A stretch of 64,000 nt of DNA, taken from Sphaerolaimus hirsutus. Taxonomy: Eukaryota > Nematoda > Chromadorea > Monhysterida > Sphaerolaimidae. How positions within the stretch are numbered: position 1 is the first letter of the stretch; each line of letters begins with the position of its first letter. A program made the translations under genes and the position numbers. The notes beneath the pieces were generated by a model. It was not told where the DNA came from. It saw only the letters and a program-made list of their open reading frames with translations, and did no database searches. Shown here in pieces: positions 10,707 to 24,300 of this stretch. The stretch lies in the NCBI GenBank assembly GCA_964036195.1, contig OZ038455.1, forward strand, positions 8,387,855 through 8,451,854, given 5' to 3'.

Positions 10707-11652
10707 TAGTGATGGAAAAAGCGCCAGGCTTTCAGCGCCAAGCGCCAAAAGCGCCATGGCGCTTTTCTAACCCCGGCGCCAAGCGCCAATGGCGCCAGAG
10801 CAAAATGGCGCCAAGCGCCAAAAGCGCCATGGCGCTTTTCTGAACTTCAGCGCCAAGCGCCAATGGCGCCACAGGGTGATGGCGCCAAGCGCCAATAGCG
10901 CCAGCGCCAAAAAAATTTTTCTACAATTTGATGGTAGAAAAATGAGTGCATAACTGTGAGTGACGTACCGCTGAAGTCATAGTAGTCTATTCAACTTTTG
11001 CCCATTCAAACAACCACTAAATCGGGGCAAAATTTCTCAAAAAACCGCTCTGGAGAGATACATATCTGGTCGATTTGGGAGGGTGGGGGCTCTCGAGCGA
11101 TAGTAGCCTAAAATTTAGCCTCAGGTTAGATATATAGCTGAGCGGCACCGGTTATAGATAGATAGTCGGAGCGTTTGTTGGGGGGTAACCCCCCCCCCAC
11201 CCCCCTCCAACCCCCGCCAGACAGAACCCCTGATTTAGACTGCAAGAAAGAATTGGGAGGAAAGCATAAAAGGGGATTTACCGCTATTTTAACACCTCTG
11301 CTTTTATTCGATGTTCACATCTATTTATATAAAGTCTACCCTAATATTAATCAATATTTATTCAGTTGCCTCAAAATTGATCAACTGCAGTGTCGATTTC
11401 CCCGTATTGTAAAAAATTTTTATTATCATGGTTGGCGCTTTTTTGGCGCCATTTAAAATGCCGGCGCCAGGCGCCAATAGCGCCACCAGAAAATGGCGCC
11501 AAGCGCCAAAAGCGCCATGGCGCTTTCTCAAACCCCAGCGCCAAGCGCCAATGGCGCCAGAGCGTTTTAGCGCCAAGCGCCAAAAGCGCCATGGCACTTT
11601 TTGCTTTGGCGCTAGCGCCAGGCGCCAGCGCCATGGCGCTTTTCCATCACTA
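10707..11652. mobile_element. Non-autonomous hAT-type element, GGCGCC-rich family
   Basis: Ends TAGTGATGGAAAA and TTTTCCATCACTA are flanked by a perfect 8-bp duplication GTTGTGAC (10699-10706, 11653-11660). Subterminal arrays are GCGCCAAGCGCCAAAAGCGCC and close variants. A worn AGATAGATAGCTGAGCGG-type element lies nested near 11040-11230. Shorter relatives occur at 23003, 31282 and 37460. Confidence 0.85.
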
Positions 11653-11659
11653 GTTGTGA

Positions 11660-12380
11660 CATATAAATAAAAATATTTTCATTTTAAATCTTTTTTGGCA
11701 ATTTTCCAGCGGGGGTTGAATGTCAAATAGAAATTTACAGATTCAGAATAGACAGAAATGCAAACAATCATGTAGACACGCCTCTTCCCACCCCCTTAAT
11801 AGAACACAGTCATTGTTTTAAACGTGTGTTTTGCGTTTCCCGGATCACAAACCACATTACGTTCTCTATACAGTAAATTGGGGGGGGGGTATTTTGAGGG
11901 GTTTTTTTTAATTCATAGTGTCCATTTTGAGGGGGCCATTCCTCACCAGCGATGAATCTCGTCCGGCGCTTATGGTTGTCTGTCTTCCGTGGATTTATCG
12001 CTGACGCTCACGTTTTTTCTATCGTCATTTCTTTCGCGTCGGACTATTTTTTGACGAAAGAAACAGCGGAGACACCCTTAAGTGTAGTTGGCGACTGGCC
12101 AAAGTTGTTGAAATAGTTATACATAAAAAGAAAAAAGGTTTAAAATTGGCATATAACCATGCATATAGGCGAAAATGGCGATAATGAAAGTGAAAGTTGG
12201 AAAAATGAACCATATTGTATCGATTTTCAGCAAACTTGGGAATAACTCTCATTCATACAATACGCGACCGGTAACTTGGACGTGGGCCAACACATTCATG
12301 ACCCGATCCGAAATCAGAATATCAAATAAAAATAAAAGAAAAAAGTGTGGCTTCTCATCCGGCCGAGGTCAACCCGAACG
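11660..12380. other. Region upstream of the hnRNP L-like gene
   Basis: No gene is seen. A G-run remnant of a TATTTTGAGG-type MITE lies near 11880-11940. The stretch from about 12280 leading to the start codon at 12381 would be the 5' untranslated region and promoter. No TATA-like motif stands out. Confidence 0.4.
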
Positions 12381-15300
12381 ATGGACAGCGGTTTGCGCTT
12401 TGGCGGCTACGACAATGGCTCGGCGCCGGATTCTAAGCGAGCGCGCATGGCCCCCATGGGTCTGTTTTGTATATTTTTTGGATAAAATAATGCGGGTTTG
12501 AATTTCCCACAATTTTTTTTCCTTCAGGCGATGAGGGTTCTCCGTTGGGCGCAAGGAGCCAGCCGAGTAGGCAAGGAAAGGTTGTGCATGTCAGAGGACT
12601 TCCCGATCAGGTTATCTACTCTTGGCGCCTACTTTTGCGCGTTTTTGTTATTTTTGGCATTGTGCCAAAAGATTGCTCAGTTTTTGGTTTAATCGATGCT
12701 TTTTCGCAGTTGACAGAAGCGGACTTGATGGACGCGTGTGCCCAGTTTGGATCCATAAACTACGTTTCTTTGACTGGACGCGGAACGGCGCTTGTAGAAT
12801 TCGAAGTAGGGCGCATTTTTAAATGTGTTTTTTCGTTTGTATTTATTCGATATTTTTCACAACGCACTCGCGCAGGCCCAGCGTTCAGCGGAGGAATGCG
12901 TGGCGTACAATTCGAGCACGGATATTTTCGTGTTGCAAAAGCCGGCGTACTTCACGTTCGCGCCGATGGACGAGATACCTCGCAGGGGGTTGGTTTTACC
13001 CCGTTGCAGTTTTTCTGTTAAACTTAAATCGTGTTAAACTTGTTAATCTGACTAAACGCTTTACAAAGAGTGTTACCGTACAAGGACGTATCCAGGAGGG
13101 GGGCTGGGGGGGGGCTGCAGCCCCCCCCCCCCCGTTCCCGGGTGAGACATGAAAAAGTCTGTGAAAATGCAACTTTTAGTACCACTTTTGCTGGTGTAAT
13201 GTTAAAAATTTTGCGCGCAAGCGCGCATTTAGCCGTCACGCAGATGTATTGCTGGTATATCCAGGGATGGATCCAGGATTTTTGAGCGGGGGGGGGGGGC
13301 TGCTCGTTTACGGGGGCCGCCGAACGGGGGGGCCCCCTAAAATTTTTCCCTATATAGGGACGGAAAGGCGCTAGCGCCATACAAAGGCGCCCCGCCGTGG
13401 CGCTATTGGCGTTGGCGCCAGCGCCAGGAACCGCTAATGTAAATATGCATTTATATACAGCGAAAGTCGCGAAAATGTGTTCATTTTCTAGGATATTGCT
13501 TTACAGGGACCGATCCGCTAAAAAGACAATGCATGGGGAAGAAATTGCGCGCTTGCGCGCAAAAATTTCAAGAAACATCGAAAAATATATTATAAAAGTT
13601 GCATTTTCTGGTACTTTTCAGGTCTCACCCGGGAAGGGGGGGGGGGGCTGCAGCCCCCCGCCCCCCCCCCCTGGATACGTCCTTGAGTAAATCGATCATC
13701 GTACTTTCACTTAGGGTTCAAACGGGATCCCGATCCCGGATCCCGTGAAATTCCGGGATTTACCAGTCCCGATCCCGATCCCGAAACCCCAATCCCGATC
13801 CCGATCCCGAAATCTCAAAAATACCAATCCCGATCCCGAAAGTTTTCAAATCCCGATCCCGAGAAACTCCCAAGTCCGGGATCCCGATCCCGGAAAAATT
13901 AGTCGAAATTATAAAAAGTGAAATAATGACGTTTTTGCATGCAAAAAAGTGGATGCAAACCCCCAGCGTCAATTTTATGCCACTTTTCTGGCATCCAACA
14001 GTGTTTTGAGACCTTTATGAACAACTGTGAATGCCAGAAAAATGGCCAAAATATCTATCCCTAGAACCCAATCCCGATCCCGTGACCCCAATCCCGGCCA
14101 ATCCCGATCCCGATCCCGATCCCGAAATCTCAAAAAAACAATCCCGATCCCGATCCCGAAACCCCAATCCCGATCCCGATCCCGAAATCTCAAAAAGTGA
14201 ATCCCGATCCCGATCCCGAAAAGTCAATGCCGTTTGAACCCTACTCTCACTTCACTATAAAATACACTAATTGGCGTGTTTTTCACTCTATATGTATGTA
14301 TATTTACATATAAGCGATTTATGGCGCCAACGCCAATGGCGCCATGGCGTGGCGCCTAAGAATGGCGCCAGCGCCATTGCGACATTTCACTACCATGTAG
14401 GCAAAATTCGCCGGGCTCCGTAAACAAGCAGCCCCCCCCCAATCAAAAATCCTGGATACGTCCCTGTTACCGTATTTTGATTAATAAAGTCACGTAAAAA
14501 TTGTGCACCAGATTCTCCCATAATGAGAGTGATTCAGTGCTATTAGAAAAATAGCAATTGTGGTTTTTTATTCAGATGCTAATATGCATATATGGCAGTT
14601 TCCATTGTGATGTGTACTGTCGTGTCGCTGCGTTATAACCCAATTTTCTCATTATTTTTCTAGGTTGGAAACGTCGAAGCCGGGTAACGTGCTGGTAATG
14701 CAGGTGCTCAACGCTCGTTATCCAATCACAGTGGTACGTGAAATGTTGACATTCCTATTTTTCTGTGGGTGACACGTCACGCAAGCCAAGCCATAGGCCG
14801 GAAAATACAGTCATCCTGACTGATGGCTATACTTTTTCTGGGTATACTTATTCACTACAGTGAAAGGAGGGCTTTCAAGTGGTTTGGGTGACTCTTTTCC
14901 GCTTTAATCGCCACCGCCGTGCAAACCTGCGCATCACTGCACATGTGCACTTTACACAACAAATAACTATGTCCCCCAAAGTCTCCAAAAATATGTTGTA
15001 GACGCTGTTCATCATGATCACCACAATCCACACATCATCCACACCTCGCAGGAAGTAATGTCGGCAATCCTCAAAGCGATCGCCACGCCTCAGCGAGTGT
15101 CAATTCTCCGCCGCGCGTCCATTCACGTGCTGGTGGAATTTCGCGACAGCGACACCGCGCGAAATGTGAAGCACCGCCTCAATGGTTGCGATATTTACAG
15201 CGGCTGCTGCACGCTGAAGATCGAATACGCCAGTGTGGGTTTTTGGTTTGGCAGTTGTGGTGGAAAAGCGCCAGGGAAATAATTAGGAAATAATGGCGCT

Positions 15301-18300
15301 ACGGCACCATCGTAAAAAATGGCGCCAGGCGTCAGAAACAATGGCGCCAATAATCCAATGCTGCGTCATGTAAAACATTTTATTGATGGTAAAAAGGAAT
15401 ACACTTCACCCATACACAATTAAATTCGCCAAAAGAAGTTTTTATGAATGATGGCGCCGGTCCCAGAGAGAAGGGCGCCAAGCGTCGTGGCGCCATTCCA
15501 TCACTCGTTGTCAGTTGATCTGATGACTTCGTGGGAGGGGGATCTCTCTTCAAACATCTACTTTAATTTTACTTTTTATTTTATAACTTTTTCACAATGA
15601 GCTTAATACTTTTATTAATACAGCACCACAATCAAACATGCCAACCCAAAAAACCGACCCTCCCCAACCCTCAGCTGATGCGGCTGAACGTGTCCCGCAA
15701 CGACGAGGTGCAGTGGGACTACACGGGCACGCCGGCCGGCACCCAGGCGGGCATGCAAGCAGGTTTGTGTTGGGAGGTTGGGCGTTGTGGGTTGCGTGCC
15801 CACGGAAATTGTGTGGGTTGTTTGGGTAACGGACGCTGTTTACGGGTGAAGGTTGGGAACTGATTAATCGGTTTTGGGCGCGTTTTAGTTTGCCGTAATG
15901 AGGCGTCGTTCAACTGTTGACGGTGATCGAAAATGATTTATTCTGGTAACTTTAAATGTGCTCAAAACAGATTTATCAGTTTCGGAATTTCCACCGTAAT
16001 CTGGTGTGTAGACCCACATTAAGTATGACATGCCCGTGGCGTGTTTCTATTGACATACGCCGCTAAAAACGACAAATGTAATTGAATCATATAAAAAACT
16101 TTTCGCTGTTTTACTCGTTTCTGCATGTTTTCATATGCCGGTAGCACATGACAACCTGATAACGGTCCCAATTGAATAAGGCACGGGTAGCTGCGCAAAT
16201 CGTTCTTATAGGCTTTACTGATTGAGTTCTCTTGATCACAAACAAACACGAAATTGTTACTAACCCCGAACGATCACCATACATTCATACATGTGCTTGC
16301 CAAAAGACAGTATTTCTGCACCACAAGCATATACTTCTAAAGTGACGAGACCGGCCCACAGCCCAAATTGTGCTGTTTTTGGAGGGGTTTTTTGAGGGGC
16401 TGAGTTTTTTAAATAAATTTTTATCAGTTCTTTTTAAGCTGCTTGAAAAAAAATCAATTTTTACGACTCAAAAAATAAAACAATTACCGTATTACCTCGA
16501 ATTAACCCCCCCCCCCCTTGAATTAACCCCCCCCTCGAAATACCCCCCCTAAATTTCGGCTGAGGTAATGATAAACCCCCCCCTCGAAATACCCCCCCTA
16601 AAACGGAGTGTAACGTGAACGTACATGACAAATACCGCAGTTTGTGTTCTGTACAATGCAGAACACACGTTAAAACTGATGATTAAGTGACGTTAGGGAA
16701 GGGCTTTTGTGTATATACAGTTATAGATGCCTATAAACACACATACATCTATATAATTGTTCGATTTTTCTACGTCTGCGTATGGGGAATTTTCGAAAAT
16801 TTCTGGCGAAATAATAGACCACCCCCTCGAATAAACCCCCCCCTCGAATTATCCCCCCCTCAAATTTTGCTGGCGAAATAATAAACCCCCTGGGGGTATT
16901 TCGAGGTAATACGGTACTTTTTATAAGATGACCCTGAATGCGAATATAACAAGGATGGGTATTTTTATATGATTGATACGAGTTTAAAAAAAATCAATGT
17001 GTTTGTAAAAACTGTCTTGTCACTTCAAGAGGTATTGGATTTTATCCAACATATGTTCACAAATTTGCAGGTTTTTATCTTTTGGAACTCACATTCTACA
17101 TAAATACTAACAATGAGCAAACTTGATCAGAAGCTGCATAATCATTATTTGTTTAGTTTCCTCTTGAATACAGTGCCATATAACAAAGAGATTTGATTGA
17201 CATTGTGACTAGGGCTCAAACGGGACCGCGGTCCCGGTACATGGTTCAGCAAAAAGTCGGGGCTGGGCGGTCCCAGTCCAGGTCCCGAGAAAAAGTATGC
17301 CAGTCCCGACACCCCAGTCCCGACAATTAAAAAATAGTGGTCCCGGTCCGAAAAACTGGTCCCGTTTGAACCCTAATTGTGACCCGGTGTAGGACACATA
17401 AATACCATCAAAGTCATCGTAGGGAAAAATGAGAATTAATCTTAATTTCGCAAGGTACTGTATTTTGCAAAGTAAAGAGCAAAGTTAACATACATAACGT
17501 TTACAGATAAGCGCATGGGCATATAAAATTGCATAGCGTGACTTCTTTGAATTTATCAAGACAGTGCTGTCAGTGGGGGATGCTGTGCTGATATAAAATA
17601 TTGAAAATGGTTTAAAAAACTAGTTGAATAGTAGTAGAGTAATCGTATAGTTTTAGATTCAATCAGCACGACGTGCCCTACTGTGCTCAGAGAAGTTTTT
17701 CATTGAAAATACTCAATAGTTTTGTTTTATGTTTTGAAATATGTAGGGATGTCCAGCTGACAAAAAAGCCACAAAATACACATCTATATTTCTTCATGGT
17801 AACATTGTTGCTTGATTTTGCGAATTTTTCATCCCAACTGTTGTTTTTTACACAAATTTCCGCAAATTGATGCAATAGTTGAAACGCTACACGCATATGG
17901 TATTACAAAACCGTAACCTTTGTCAAATATTTTAGTCAAAGACTGATTATCTGTGTGTGTCTAATCAATATTTATGGTATCTAACCAGGAACCTATTTTT
18001 ATGACATTTTAAATACCAGAAACTGCATTTAATCCAGTTTGTGGCTACTTTGCGTGTCTGAGTTGACTTAATATAAGTCTTGTCAGCCATAATCGTCAAT
18101 TGTTCTTCATTTTCTTCATCTACCACTTTCATACACATTCGCAATGCTGTACAGAAACACAAAGCAGACAAAGTACACAAGCAGAGGATACAGTGGTTTG
18201 TTTTATTTTGGCCACATAAATTCAAGTGTCAATTCAACTCGAACTGAGGAAAGTAAAAATTTGAAGACTTGAAAACAATATTTTGCAGGTAGCATTTCCA

Positions 18301-21300
18301 ATTTTTTATTTGATCCCATTTAGTAGTGCAGGCCATTCAAAATCAGAAGTAAGCGTTTTCGCTCAAAATTTTCTATTTTTGCCCCATTTTGCCAATTTTC
18401 ACTGTCAAAAACACTATTTTCGGCTATATACATGGTCATATACCTATTTTCTTAGCTATTCTATTTTCTGCTTTGTATACCCTGAAAAAATCTATATATT
18501 TTGCTAACCACAGCATTCCTCAAATTGTTCCAGCTATGTAATTCTCTGGAGGAGCAATTTGCTATCTATCCAGCCTCTGTGATGGTCAAAATATGGAGAG
18601 CCCTGAGATCAGAAATTAGTTTACAGGACACAGTGCCTGTAGTCATGAAAACCCACTAGTCATGTAGACCCACCCAGCAGTCATGTAGACTCACCCACCA
18701 GTCATGTAGACCCACCCAGCAGTCATGTATTTTAGGGCGGATTAGCACTGAATGTGATTAGCATGAGGGTTTCAAACACTGCAGTATTTGCTATGTAATC
18801 TACTAATTTTGTGGACCCCCATGTAAATCCCCTGTGCTGTGCTAATCCCCTATAATACATGACTGGCGAGTTTACATGACTAGTAGACATGTCTTCAACG
18901 TGGCTAAAAATAGCATTCAAGTACATATAGCCAGGGGTCTCCAGGATTTTGACCCTCGCGGGGGCTGGATAGATAGCAAATCGCTCCTCCGGAGGGATAG
19001 ATAGCTGAAAAAATTTTCTGGGGGGGGGCTGGCGGGGGCACAATATATAGGCTTTTTCAAGGTTAAGAAGGCAGAAAGGGCAAAAACTGCTAAGAATCAG
19101 TTAAAAGTAGTCAAAAGTAGATATAAAATGGCTAAAAATAGGTATATAACCATGTATATAGCCGGAAAGCACGATTTTGAAGGTGAAAAACTATAAAAAG
19201 GTGCGAAAATTGGTGATTTTGAGCGAAAATTGGGGCAAATTTTCACAAAAACCACTCCAGATAGATAGATAGCTGAGCGATTTGGGGGGGGTCTTTGGGG
19301 GTAGTAGCCAAAAAATTTGCCTCGGGATAGATAGATAGCTGAGCGGCCTCCGGGATAGATAGATAGCTGGCCGATTTGGGGGGGGCAGCCCCCCCCAGCC
19401 CCCCCCCTAGGAGACCCCTGCATATAGCAAAGAATAGCTATTTGAATGTGAAATGTCAAATATGTGAAGGATTTAGCGATTCCGGGTAAAAATTGGGGCA
19501 AAAACGCTGAAAATGCTTGTCTGAATGGACAATTGACTTTCACATTACTGCATGGGATCGCTGACAACCCATTCCAGGAAATGCTGCCTCAAAGTATCAA
19601 CTGCTTGATCTGTTAAACACAGTTTCACTAAATTTAGATAAAAATTTTAGGTGAAGCTCCATGTCATTGAAAAATATGGCTGAACTTTCCAAAAAATAAT
19701 AAAAACAAAAAACACTGACAAAATAACAAACACATTCTTCAACATATTTCTATCTTTCATTAATATATCTATCACACCATCAAATTCACACATTTTGCTG
19801 CTACAAACATTTTTCCTTCAATTAAGAATTGTAAATGCATTTATACCTCAGCAAACAAGGGAGATTTTTGTGACGTTTCGGCCAAATAATGCAAAATTAC
19901 ACTGTACTGAGAAGTTCAAGCAAACTGAATTGAAGGTGAACAAATAAAATTCATACACGATTGAACTGAAGACAGAAGGAAACACAGCTGGAGGATGGGA
20001 AGCAACATTTGAAAGGTAACTGCATTAATGCAATAATACATAAAAAATGTGTAATTAAATCAAAGCAACTGAAGAAATCTCTATTTCTGTAGCTACGAAA
20101 GAAAGAAAAGACCACGTGACGATACACGAATGCACTCAACACATTGAAAATGAAAGTTACACACTGAAAAATGGTTGCATTTTGCTGAAAAAAAGGTTAA
20201 AGCTGAGAAAACTCCCATTTCACAAATCGCAATCACCCTCTCAGGTTGCGACCCCGTGTGGACGCGGTATGTTGCTGAGTGCTGAACTGCTGAACTGCAG
20301 GCAATTGGTGTTCAATGAGTCCATGCCGCTCAATAACCCCTCCCCCCCTTGCAGTATTCTTTGTGTGTAGTTGTGATTAGGAATGTTGTGTATCTGAATT
20401 TCCGATAGCAGTAGGGAATTTGGAAATTTAGGTGCTCAACTGGACACTATCTTAGGTGTACCTAAGTATTCTATATAATATTTATGTATTTATGTGTTTA
20501 TTTATGTAGTGCGGGACCGTATCACAGCGTATAGGTATCTATACTCCGGTTATTTTACACCCTGCACGCGTGGTTCCCGCTGGAAGTGTGCCAACGATGG
20601 TTCACGCGTCCGAGTTTCATGAAAAGATGACAAAATTGATTGTTGTTATAATGTTATTCATTAACATATTCACATCGATGAATTTTTTCATATTTTTACG
20701 GAAATCGCATGATTTAATAATCATTCGCACGCTTCCAACACGAGACATAAATCAGTGCGAGGGCAGAGTATCACGTACGCCGAGTATACTTGAAACGATG
20801 GCCATACCTACACACTAGTTGACAAGCGTAATTCCTTTGAGTTCACCGGAATTGCAAGTCCGTCAACTACTGTTGATGGGGGTCAAAAATGATTCATTAT
20901 GGTAAACTCGAATGTGTTCAACCAGTTTTGGTTGTCAACTAGTGTGTGTACTCAATTTTGTGTACTTATGTGTCCAATGTACAGCTGAATTTATTGCTGA
21001 GAAACTGGTTGCAACGCAGGTCGTCCATCTTTGCTGTCCGCGCCGGCTGATGCGAATGGTCTGTTTTTATTTTTGTGTCGGATTTTTTCGGACTTTTTTT
21101 TCGCTGTTTGGGTGTTTATTTGTTGGACCTCTCGGGGGTTTTAAGGCTGGCAGAATTTGGGTGGAAAGTTTATGTAGAATGTTGTCTCGGTATTAAGTGG
21201 CAATTTTCAATTTTTGGGATTTAACCTGTTATTGAGATTTACCTCTAATATTTATTATTTTTAGTTACCGAAATACATCCTCGGCGAGTAAAAAAAGCGC

Positions 21301-24300
21301 CCCGCTCCCTGTTAAAGCTATCGGCTTCGACCGAAATTTTGAAAACTCATATTTACATCAGCTTTGAACGCATTTCAGTTTTCTAGAATGATTTATTTTA
21401 AATCTCCGCCAACTGTAGTTGACGGACACCTCATTCTACAAAACTCGGATGCGTTGAAAGCTGATTAATGAGTTTTCGAAGTTGAAAACTAGCGTGCACA
21501 GAATAGTGTTTTTTATCCCGACTTTCTCCCACAGCCGAAATCGGGTACGACGAATTGGGCCGGCCGATTTACGACGACCAGGCGCCCAGTGGACAGCCGC
21601 AGCACCAAGTTGACGCGGCTAATTTGTGTGAGTTTCGTTTGATTGAGTTGACTGCGCGAACTGGTTATCGGATTGTCCCAGTGTATCGGACTGTATGACT
21701 TTTCGATATCTATACTCAATAAATATTTTTTAAATTTTTGATATTAAATATTTGATAGGAAAGATAGTCTTTATTCTATATTGCCAACCCTATGCCTCAG
21801 TTTCAGCTTGAAACAAATGCAAATGTTTTTACATCAGACGAAATAAAAATAAAATGATAATTTACGTATCCGTAAGCATAATCCAATTTTGTTGTTGCGA
21901 TTTTGTCTGTTTCAAGCTGGAGCGGTCTCCAGATGTTAGCCCTCCATCTGCAGTCACCTGAAACTTTGAGCTGGTGTTGGGGCGATGTCGTTCAGGCATT
22001 CATATGTTTCAAAACATGGATGAGATTCAATAGCCAATGATTTTGGCCTTTGTCATTCGAATCACCACAAACTTTCCTTTATCAAACCCTCACCTCACTC
22101 AACCCAATGCAAAAAAACCATCCAATCTCCATTACGCAGCCGGGGGCGTTCCGCCTGCGGCTCAATCTGCAGCCATGATGGCCGCGGCGGCGGGCGGCAC
22201 CCACAACGCACCCGCTTTCCCCCCCGCCGCCACGGGCCAGATGGGCGGAATGGGTGCCCCCATGGGTATGGGCATGGGTTCGTTGGGGGTAGGGTTGGGA
22301 TGAGTTTTGTTGAGTAATATTGCAAACAGTTTGCCATTTTACATGACTTTTGACACTAAGCATGACATTTTACATGACTTTTGACACTTAGCATGACACT
22401 TTACATTTCACAGCATTTCACAGGGTCTGCTAGTTAAAGGTCTGCTAAACACAACGCCATTCCTGTCCACAGAACCGAACATGGGCGGCGGTTCGGTGCT
22501 GGATCGGTTCGGTCCGGGCGCGGGCAACCCGAACATGAGCGCGCTGGCCATGCAGCAACAAGCCCTGCTGCAGCAGCAGGCGCTCGCCGCCCAGCAGATG
22601 GGCATGGGCCCCGCCCCGGATATGGGTTCGTCGTTGCGATGGGATTTTTGCATTTTTATGTTTTGGTAATCGAACTTGTGATAAAGCTGTTCATTTGTAT
22701 CCGGTCGCTATGCGATGCACACGTTTGAATAATGGCCCTGGGCGCACCAGTTTATTAAGACTAGTTTATTAAGTTTATTTATTTACTCAATTGATCACTC
22801 ATAAATCGGCGTTGAACGTATTTGAGCTTTATTTTGAGCTTTTTAATTTTCCGTGGACGGACGGTTCAATATTTTCGAGTTTACTGGTGAGGAGAGTAAC
22901 TAGCATGTGCCGCGTGTCTCAACCCTATAGCAAAACATCTCTGCGACCTCAATGTTCATGTAATAGGGTACTTCTACCGGCATTCGCCGTGTATGTAGCG
23001 AATAGTGGTGGAATGACGTCGGCGTTGGCGCCATCCCAGAGCGTCATTGGCGCTCGGCGCCATTTTCCTGGCGTTTTCCTATCACTAGTAGCAAACCTGC
23101 CACCCCACAGGCATGGGCGGCGGAATGGGGGGTGGCGGCATGGGCGGCGACATGTCCATGGCCGCAGCCCCGCCCGACGGCACGGGCATGGGCTACGAGA
23201 ACTCGGTGGTGCTGTTCCACGGGCTCGACGAGCACGTGTTCGACCCAGAGAGGCTGTTTAACTTGTGCTGTCTGTATGGCAATGTTATGCGGGTTCGTTT
23301 TGAGCACCTGGGTGAATTTCTAGTTTGAGGAGACAGTTGACGAGAAAAGTGATGAAATTGGGATGTAATAGAAGTTGGAAGTGTTTTATCAAGCGACAAG
23401 TTAATTTAAGTTACGTGCGTATCATTTACTCGTTTATTTGGCACTTACTTTTCTTTTCAGTCAACTTGCCACATGTAACTTGACTCCACTGTTATTGGCA
23501 CTCCCTGAATTCACTTGTTTTTAATGTTTATCCATAATTAAAATGTTATCGATTTTTTCCGCGCAGATCAAATTCATCAAAACTAAGCCAGGCAGCGCCA
23601 TGGTGCAGATGGGCGACCAGGTGGCCGCTGACAGACTCATGCGCAACTTGGCACACGTCCAATGTTTTGGGCAGACCGTAGAGGTCAAGTGAGTTGACAG
23701 CTTGTTTTCAATGATCCCGTTTTTAAGTAGTTTGAATGTGTCGATACAGTTGCTTTTCAAAACCTAGCGGTATTCAACATGTCTATTTGTCTATTTATAG
23801 TTGGCGACATTCAAATGGTAATTTATGCGATTTCAGATAAATTTTTCCATCCCGACTTGTTACTTTTCGCTAGCAATAGTAAATCTTTGTTGAAAATCAA
23901 ACATTGCACTGCCTTGTATTTACTGTAAATCTCACATCACCCCCCTTCTCCCAGGCACTCTAACAAGTCCACCCTGGAACAACCCGACCGGGAACCGCTA
24001 CCCCTGGCCACAAACGGACGCCCATCCTACCAAGAATTCAGTAAATCTCGAAATAACCGTTTCGTGACTAGCGATAGCGCCGCCAGGAACAGAATAAACC
24101 CCCCGCACACGAGGATTTACGTGTACAATTTGCCCACCGATTTTAGCAAGGAGAAATTTGATGAGATAATCGAGAAGAGGCAGGCGCCAAAGCCCAAGGA
24201 TATTACGCTTTTCGAGGCTAGGGGTTCGTTGCGGGGCGCAGTTTTTGCTTTTTTTATTGTTTACCGTGGATGTGTTCGGTAGATTGTAGGTTTGGTTTAC

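Noticed and set aside
11371-11670. Ala/Trp/Arg-rich frames in the GGCGCC array
   Set aside because: Translations of the GCGCCA repeat; every frame is open because the repeat lacks stops.
16493-16560. C-runs as possible G-quadruplex regulatory sites
   Set aside because: They occur in every copy of this MITE family and have no link to a gene control region here.
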